Assembly (NCBI GenBank): GCA_021810725.1 | Contig: JAJZIE010000075.1 | Span: forward strand, 1-9,732 | Source of the DNA: Bacillota bacterium | Lineage (GTDB): Bacteria > Bacillota > Sulfobacillia > JAJZYS01 > JAJYTV01 | Length of the DNA stretch: 9,732 nucleotides | Direction of reading: 5' to 3' | In this document: positions 6,134-9,732 of the stretch, piece after piece | Layout: the number at the start of each line of letters is the position of its first letter | Numbering within the stretch: the first letter of the stretch is position 1 | The notes under the pieces: model-generated | What the model was told of the DNA's origin: nothing | Databases searched by the model: none | The model's input: only the letters and a program-made list of their open reading frames with translations | Translations under genes and position numbers: made by a program

Positions 6134-6748
6134 TTGTCGGACGACGCCCTGACCTGCAAGACCGTCACCCTGACGCACCCCTACACCAGGAGCGACAACG
6201 TCAAGGCGATCCAGATTGCGCTCAAGGGGAACGGCTACGACTTCGGTCCGATCGACGGCATCTACGGCCCTCTCACCGCGGGCGCCGTGGAGATGTTCAA
6301 GCGCTACAAGGGCGTAACGCCCGTCAATCCCGTCGTGGACCTGGCGATGTACTACTTCCTCGGCGTGCGCTGCGTGTCGACGGTGCAGCTGACGGAGCAG
6401 CTCGACTACAACAACCCGCTGCGGCAGGTTGTGGAGACCGCCTGGTACAACAACCGCAAGTACTGGGCCTTCGGCCCCAACGTGCCTTTGCCCGTCGACA
6501 CGGCGCAGACCAAGATCGCCCAGGAGTACATGATCGCCTATTCGGTGAGCCCGCACGGCGAACCCGATCTCGTGCCGCTGCAGCTCAACATCTACGACTC
6601 CATCCCCGGCATGCCCCAGTACAGCCCGATCTGGCACCTGAACTACGTGATCGTGCCGAGAGGCTATGTTCCGAACACGATCCGTTCGGCGGAGCAGGCG
6701 GTCACGTCCGGGTACCAGATCATCTCCAGCGACCGGTACGTCAATTGA
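6134..6748 (+). CDS. Peptidoglycan-binding-domain protein with C-terminal Tyr-rich domain, second of the pair
   Basis: This encodes 204 residues from a TTG start behind a perfect SD. Residues about 20-77 form a PG_binding_1-type domain (PF01471 pattern): SDNVKAIQIALKGNGYDFGPIDGIYGPLTAGAVEMFK, which retains the GYxxGPxDGIxGPxT core that forms the peptidoglycan-binding three-helix fold. Residues 80-204 are the domain shared with the preceding gene: EQLDYNNPL (88-96), AWYNNRKYWAF (103-113), EYMIAY (131-136), YDSIPG (154-159) and VPRGYVPNTIRS (174-185). The protein has 17 tyrosines. No signal peptide, lipobox or membrane helix is visible, which is odd for a wall-binding protein. It may leave by another route or act after cell lysis, or the domain may bind something else. 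No catalytic domain is present, so it is more likely structural or targeting than a hydrolase. Transcription probably ends at the hairpins at 6760-6814. Confidence 0.82.
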   Translation: MSDDALTCKTVTLTHPYTRSDNVKAIQIALKGNGYDFGPIDGIYGPLTAGAVEMFKRYKGVTPVNPVVDLAMYYFLGVRCVSTVQLTEQLDYNNPLRQVVETAWYNNRKYWAFGPNVPLPVDTAQTKIAQEYMIAYSVSPHGEPDLVPLQLNIYDSIPGMPQYSPIWHLNYVIVPRGYVPNTIRSAEQAVTSGYQIISSDRYVN

Positions 6749-6759
6749 CCCATCCTCTG

Positions 6760-6778
6760 AGGCCGGCGGCGCCGGCCT
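6760..6778. terminator. Hairpin in the convergent gap (first)
   Basis: AGGCCGGC (6760-6767) pairs perfectly with GCCGGCCT (6771-6778) around a 3-base GGC loop, 11 bases after the stop of the second Tyr-rich gene. There is no T tract. It is probably a rho-independent-like or pausing structure acting with the second hairpin. Confidence 0.55.
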
Positions 6779-6786
6779 GGAACCTC

Positions 6787-6814
6787 CGGCCCGCTCTCCA
6801 CGGAGAGCGGGCCG
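6787..6814. terminator. Hairpin in the convergent gap (second), 13-bp arms
   Basis: CGGCCCGCTCTCC (6787-6799) is followed after two bases by its exact complement GGAGAGCGGGCCG (6802-6814). It sits between convergent genes ending at 6748 (plus) and 6858 (minus), so it is best read as a bidirectional terminator. It lacks a T tract on either side. Confidence 0.65.
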
Positions 6815-6857
6815 CGGCATTGCCCGGCAGGAGGGCGCTCAAGGAGCCGGCGCTTCT

Positions 6858-7499
6858 CTAAGGCCCTGGGTGGTCGCGATTGAACGCAAGGAACCGTTCC
6901 TCGTCCCGCAGCATCGTCGCGACAATGGCCCGCATCGGCTCGAGGGCCCAGACGCCCGAGAGGATGGCGCGGTCCGGGATGACGTTCTCGAACACGAGCA
7001 CAGGGCGCTGGTCGACGCCGAAGGTCGCCATCTCCGCGTTGCCCTGGTGGAAGGCGGCGATGACGGCTTCGTCGTCCATCGCCCCTTCGAGCTCGTAGGG
7101 GTCGAGGCCCGCCGCCTGGGCCGCGACGATCGCGGCTTCCTGACGCCGCCCGACCGGCCGCCCCTGTTCCATCGCCGCCCGCATCAGGGCGGCCGGAACC
7201 TCGAGACCGGTGCGTCCGAGATGCGCCGCGGCGAGGGCCGCGAGGTTGGCCTCGCGGGTGCCCGTAAGCGGTCCCTCGAGCCAGGTGGGATCCAGCCGCT
7301 CGCCGGTGATCTCCTCGGCGCGCGCGTAGAACCGGGCGTTCTCCTTGGAGCCATAGCCGAGCGGCCTGTCGCCGCGGATCGGGGCGGGCTTCCAGGTCAC
7401 CTCGAGCCGAGATCCGAACTCGGCCTCGAGCCGCTCGACGGAGCGCATGGCGTAGAAGCACCAGAGCGACAGCACGTCGAGGAAGAAGGTCAGCTTCAT
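6858..7499 (-). CDS. DsbA-fold thioredoxin-like protein (FrnE / HCCA-isomerase type)
   Basis: This encodes 213 residues. The N-terminus MKLTFFLDVLSLWCFYA matches the first strand and active-site turn of the DsbA-like family (PF01323), including FrnE-like oxidoreductases and 2-hydroxychromene-2-carboxylate isomerases. The usual CPWC motif is reduced to a single Cys14 preceded by Trp, so classical dithiol-disulfide exchange is unlikely. A monothiol, glutathione-linked or isomerase-like role is possible. The middle is helical, with an LxPYELEGAMDDEAV stretch as in this family, and the return to the thioredoxin fold has a probable cis-proline (Pro166 in DQRPVLVF). No signal peptide is seen, so it should be cytoplasmic. 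It lies 53 bp downstream of the slipin gene on the same strand and may be co-transcribed. Only a weak ribosome site (ATAGG) precedes the ATG. Confidence 0.75.
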   Translation of the reverse strand: MKLTFFLDVLSLWCFYAMRSVERLEAEFGSRLEVTWKPAPIRGDRPLGYGSKENARFYARAEEITGERLDPTWLEGPLTGTREANLAALAAAHLGRTGLEVPAALMRAAMEQGRPVGRRQEAAIVAAQAAGLDPYELEGAMDDEAVIAAFHQGNAEMATFGVDQRPVLVFENVIPDRAILSGVWALEPMRAIVATMLRDEERFLAFNRDHPGP

Positions 7500-7552
7500 G
7501 GCTCGAGCCTATAGGAGCCGAACGGCAGAGGCAAGCGGCGGGGCGCCGGCGG

Positions 7553-8356
7553 TCAATCCCGTTCCGTCCCGGCCCGCCCGGCCCCGCTGGGCACGATGGC
7601 GTCGCGCTCGCGCCTGAGGAAGTTCGCGACCTCCTGGATGGTGCTCATGAGCGGTGACGGGAAGACGACGGTCGAGTTCTTGTCGACGGCGATCTCCGCG
7701 AGCGTCTGCAGGGTCCGCAGCTGCAGGCTCACGGGATGCGACTCCATGATGTCGGCGGCACGGCTCAAGGCGTCGACCGCCAGCAGCTCCCCCTCGGCGG
7801 CGATGATCTTGGCCCGCTTCTCGCGCTCGGCCTCCGCCTGGCGGGCCATCGCGCGCTTCATGGCGTCCGGCAGCTGGATGTCCTTGAGTTCCACGAGCGT
7901 CACGGCGACGCCCCAGTCCCGGGTCAGGGGATCGAGGATGTCCGCGATCTGGGCGTTGATCCTTTCCGTTTCGGCAAGGATGTCGTCCAGCATGTGCTGG
8001 CCGACCACCTTGCGCAGCGTGGTCTGGGCGATCTGGTTGATGGCGGCGTCGACGTCCTCGATCGCCACCACGGACTTGACGGCGTCCGTCACGCGGTAGT
8101 AGGCCACGGCCGAGATGTCGACGCTGACGTTGTCCTTCGTGATGATGCCCTGCGACTGGATCGGCATCGTGCGGATGCGCAGGGAGACGCGCCGCAGCAC
8201 GTCGACGAACGGGACGATCAGGGTGAAGCCGGGTTCGCGCACGGCGACGACGCGGCCCAGGCGAAACAGGACGCCTTTCTGGTACTGCTGGACGATGCGG
8301 GCGGAAAGCACGAGCAGCAGGACGACGATCACGACGAGGACGTAGAGAGCCTCCAT
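7553..8356 (-). CDS. Slipin (stomatin-like SPFH/band 7 membrane protein)
   Basis: This encodes 267 residues. One N-terminal hydrophobic hairpin or helix (about 3-19) is followed by the typical slipin opening ARIVQQYQKGVLFRLGRVVAVREPGFTLIVPFVD. The SPFH/band 7 core then runs to about 165 (RTMPIQSQGIITKDNVSVDISAVAYYRV, QTTLRKVVGQHMLDDIL and DWGVAVTLVELKDIQLPDAMKRAMARQAEAEREKRAKIIAAEGE). The Glu/Ala-rich coiled-coil segment after it drives oligomerisation. Slipins form membrane-bound ring assemblies and are thought to organise microdomains or regulate membrane proteases. Bacterial slipins are usually paired with an NfeD gene; none is present on either side here. The ATG at 8356 is chosen because GAGGAGGGA lies at good spacing upstream and the membrane helix follows at once. 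The frame extends 21 codons further but that part looks basic and non-homologous. The gene is transcribed divergently from the hydrolase homologue at 8515. Confidence 0.88.
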   Translation of the reverse strand: MEALYVLVVIVVLLLVLSARIVQQYQKGVLFRLGRVVAVREPGFTLIVPFVDVLRRVSLRIRTMPIQSQGIITKDNVSVDISAVAYYRVTDAVKSVVAIEDVDAAINQIAQTTLRKVVGQHMLDDILAETERINAQIADILDPLTRDWGVAVTLVELKDIQLPDAMKRAMARQAEAEREKRAKIIAAEGELLAVDALSRAADIMESHPVSLQLRTLQTLAEIAVDKNSTVVFPSPLMSTIQEVANFLRRERDAIVPSGAGRAGTERD

Positions 8357-8514
8357 GCCACGGTCCCTCCTCGCGCGGACCTCACGGTGACGCCGGGGCC
8401 CGCAGTTCCGGTGTAGCACCTTCGCTGCTCCGTGGGGAGGCCCGACGCAGGGGGGCCGAATGGCGATCGCGAAGTTTCGACACGACGCCGGGCTGACGAA
8501 AGGACGGATATCGC

Positions 8515-9243
8515 TTGGCCACCTTCGTGCTCTGCCACGACGCGTGGGAAGGCGGCTGGGCGTGGCAGGAGACCGCCGTCGCGCTGCAGGCGGCGGGTCA
8601 CGAGGTCTACCGGCCCACCCTGACCGGACTCGGCGAGCGGCGCCATCTCGGCCACCGCGGAGTCGATCTCGCGCTGCATCGCCAGGACGTGCTGCAGGTC
8701 CTTGTCTACGAGGATCTGCAGGACGTGGTGCTGGTCGGGCACGGCTACGGCGCCATGGTGGCGACGGGCGTCGCCGACGACGCGCCGGAGCGCCTGAGGC
8801 TCCTAGTGCTGCTGGACCCCTACCTGCCCCGGAATGGGCAGTCGTTCCTGGACCTCTTCCGGGAAACCTTGATCCCGGAACAGCTGGTCGGCGAGGCGAA
8901 GGCCTACGGCGAGGGCTGGCGGATCACACCGCCGCTGCCGCCAGAGGACGTGCGTGTCGCGGAGCAGCCGCTCGCCACCCTGATGCAGCCCCTGCTGCTG
9001 CGCCACCCGCCCCGCGTGCCGCGCCGCGTCGTCGCCTGCTCCTTGCGGGGCACGACACCGTTCTACCGCCCGATCGCCGAGGCCGTGGCGGCCCTTGCGG
9101 GCGAAGGCGTGCCGCTGCGTGAGCTCGCCTGCGGCCACCGCGCGCCAGCCGAGGCGCCGCGGGAACTCGGGCAGGTGCTCCTCGAGATGCTGGCGGAGGC
9201 AGGCGAAGGAGCGAAGATCGACGCCCTGGAGAAGGAGGAGTGA
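8515..9243 (+). CDS. Alpha/beta-hydrolase homologue (EstC/hydroxynitrile-lyase-like) lacking the nucleophile serine
   Basis: This encodes 242 residues from a TTG with AAAGGA 10 bases upstream. The fold signatures are clear: an opening FVLCHDAWEGGWAWQETAVAL (family norm LVHGAWHGGWCW), GHEVYRPTLTGLGERRHL, the nucleophile elbow VVLVGHGYGAMV, LLDPYLPRNGQSFLDL and a C-terminal CGHRAPAEAPRELG. The elbow in active relatives is G-H-S-Y-G; here the third position is Gly77 (codon GGC at 8743-8745, one base from the serine codon AGC). The oxyanion region HG is also changed, to His8-Asp9. The presumed catalytic His208 is retained. Normal esterase chemistry is therefore unlikely; a non-catalytic or different activity is possible, or recent inactivation with the frame still intact. 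The gene ends one base before the quinone oxidoreductase ATG, so the two are translationally linked, and AAGGAGGAG at its 3' end is the next gene's ribosome site. Confidence 0.85.
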   Translation: MATFVLCHDAWEGGWAWQETAVALQAAGHEVYRPTLTGLGERRHLGHRGVDLALHRQDVLQVLVYEDLQDVVLVGHGYGAMVATGVADDAPERLRLLVLLDPYLPRNGQSFLDLFRETLIPEQLVGEAKAYGEGWRITPPLPPEDVRVAEQPLATLMQPLLLRHPPRVPRRVVACSLRGTTPFYRPIAEAVAALAGEGVPLRELACGHRAPAEAPRELGQVLLEMLAEAGEGAKIDALEKEE

Positions 9244-9244
9244 C

Positions 9245-9732
9245 ATGAAGGCGATCGTCGTACGCGAGTTCGGTGGTGCCGAGGTGCTGCGGGTCGAGGA
9301 GCTGCCGCTGCCGACGCCTGGCCCCGGCCAGGTCCTGGTGCGGCTGCACGCCGCCGGCGTGAACCCTGTGGAGACCTACATCCGCTCCGGCGCCTACGAT
9401 CCGCTGCCGAACCTGCCGTACACGCCCGGTGGCGACGGCGCTGGCGTCGTGGCGGCTGTCGGCGCGGGCATCGTCGGGCTTCAGGAGGGACAGCGGGTCT
9501 ACGTCGCGGGCTGCCCCAGCTACGCGGAATACGCGCTCTGTCCCGGCGGCGGCGTCCATCCCTTGCCGGATGGCGTCAGCTTCGCGCAGGGAGCGGCCCT
9601 GGGCGTGCCCTACGCCACCGCCCTGGCGGCCATCGACATGGCGGGCGTGCAGGCGGGCGATCTCGTTCTCGTGCACGGTGGCAGCGGCGGCGTCGGGACG
9701 GCGGCGGTGCAGCTTTGCCGCGGCCTCGGCAT
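9245..9732 (+). CDS. Zeta-crystallin-type NADPH:quinone oxidoreductase, N-terminal half (runs off window)
   Basis: The 162 complete codons in view cover about half of a roughly 325-residue enzyme. Residues 1-120 are the GroES-like domain (MKAIVVREFGGAEVLRVEELPLP, GVNPVETYIRSGAY, LPYTPGGDGAGVVAAVG, GQRVYV). The dinucleotide-binding loop LVHGGSGGVGTAAVQL (142-157) follows. The cysteine and histidine zinc ligands of true alcohol dehydrogenases are absent, so this is the zinc-free quinone reductase branch of the MDR superfamily, which reduces quinones or related enals with NADPH in the cytoplasm. The ATG follows AAGGAGGAG (9232-9240) and lies one base after the upstream stop, so it shares a transcript with the hydrolase homologue. 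The exact substrate cannot be told from this half. Confidence 0.9.
   Translation, partial: MKAIVVREFGGAEVLRVEELPLPTPGPGQVLVRLHAAGVNPVETYIRSGAYDPLPNLPYTPGGDGAGVVAAVGAGIVGLQEGQRVYVAGCPSYAEYALCPGGGVHPLPDGVSFAQGAALGVPYATALAAIDMAGVQAGDLVLVHGGSGGVGTAAVQLCRGLG

Noticed and set aside
2830..6168. Minus-strand open frame of 1112 codons
   Set aside because: It lies antisense to the kinase and the first Tyr-rich gene, whose domains and motifs are unmistakable. Its translation is low-complexity Arg/His/Asp/Ala-rich text typical of the antisense of GC-rich coding sequence.
7508..7515. CCTATAGG palindrome just before the DsbA-fold gene as an operator or promoter
   Set aside because: Eight bases of symmetry are too short to support a claim, and the gene is probably read from the slipin promoter.
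8357..8419. 21-codon N-terminal extension of the slipin
   Set aside because: The extension is basic and unlike slipin N-termini, while GAGGAGGGA sits correctly before the ATG at 8356.
8924..9676. Minus-strand frame of 250 codons across the hydrolase and quinone reductase genes
   Set aside because: It is antisense to two recognisable genes and shows no protein-like motifs.

Overview
This is a GC-rich bacterial window (roughly 68-70% G+C judged by eye) carrying nine reasonably clear protein genes, two cut by the window edges, plus one small broken membrane-protein fragment. I see no rRNA, tRNA, CRISPR array, insertion sequence or phage gene. Several starts are GTG or TTG behind strong Shine-Dalgarno (SD) sequences, including a perfect AAAAGGAGGT. 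One gene is a DUF2512 (YndM-type) membrane protein, a family known mainly from Bacillota. Together these lean towards a high-GC Bacillota lineage, but the kinase, quinone and esterase-like genes are equally at home in GC-rich Proteobacteria, so the taxonomy is unresolved.

Layout, left to right. 1-523: the C-terminal end of a methyl-accepting chemotaxis protein, closed by an 11-bp hairpin. 524-989: a 5'-broken membrane-protein fragment on the minus strand and a 20-bp near-perfect palindrome. 990-1373: DUF2512 protein. 1469-2440: MhqO/PcpA-like ring-cleaving dioxygenase behind a promoter-like element whose -10 lies in a 7-bp inverted repeat. 2611-5586: a 991-residue membrane hybrid histidine kinase (seven-helix sensor, three PAS domains, HisKA, HATPase, receiver). 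5587-6748: an unusual leader and two tandem, tyrosine-rich, paralogous genes of unknown function, the second with an N-terminal peptidoglycan-binding domain. 6749-6857: two hairpins between convergent genes. 6858-8356 (minus): a slipin (stomatin/SPFH protein) followed by a DsbA-fold protein. 8515-9732 (plus): an alpha/beta-hydrolase homologue that lacks its nucleophile serine, followed one base later by a quinone oxidoreductase that runs off the window.

How the genes may work together. The dioxygenase and the quinone reductase belong to the kind of chemistry used against (hydro)quinones, but they are about 7 kb apart and a shared role is only an inference. The least explained and most interesting part is 5587-6748. 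The tandem pair shares a Tyr-rich domain with conserved EQL-Y-NPL, IPG and VP-GY-PN-RS signatures. The leader of the first gene can be drawn as two mutually exclusive hairpins around a perfect SD that has no canonical start codon at normal spacing.
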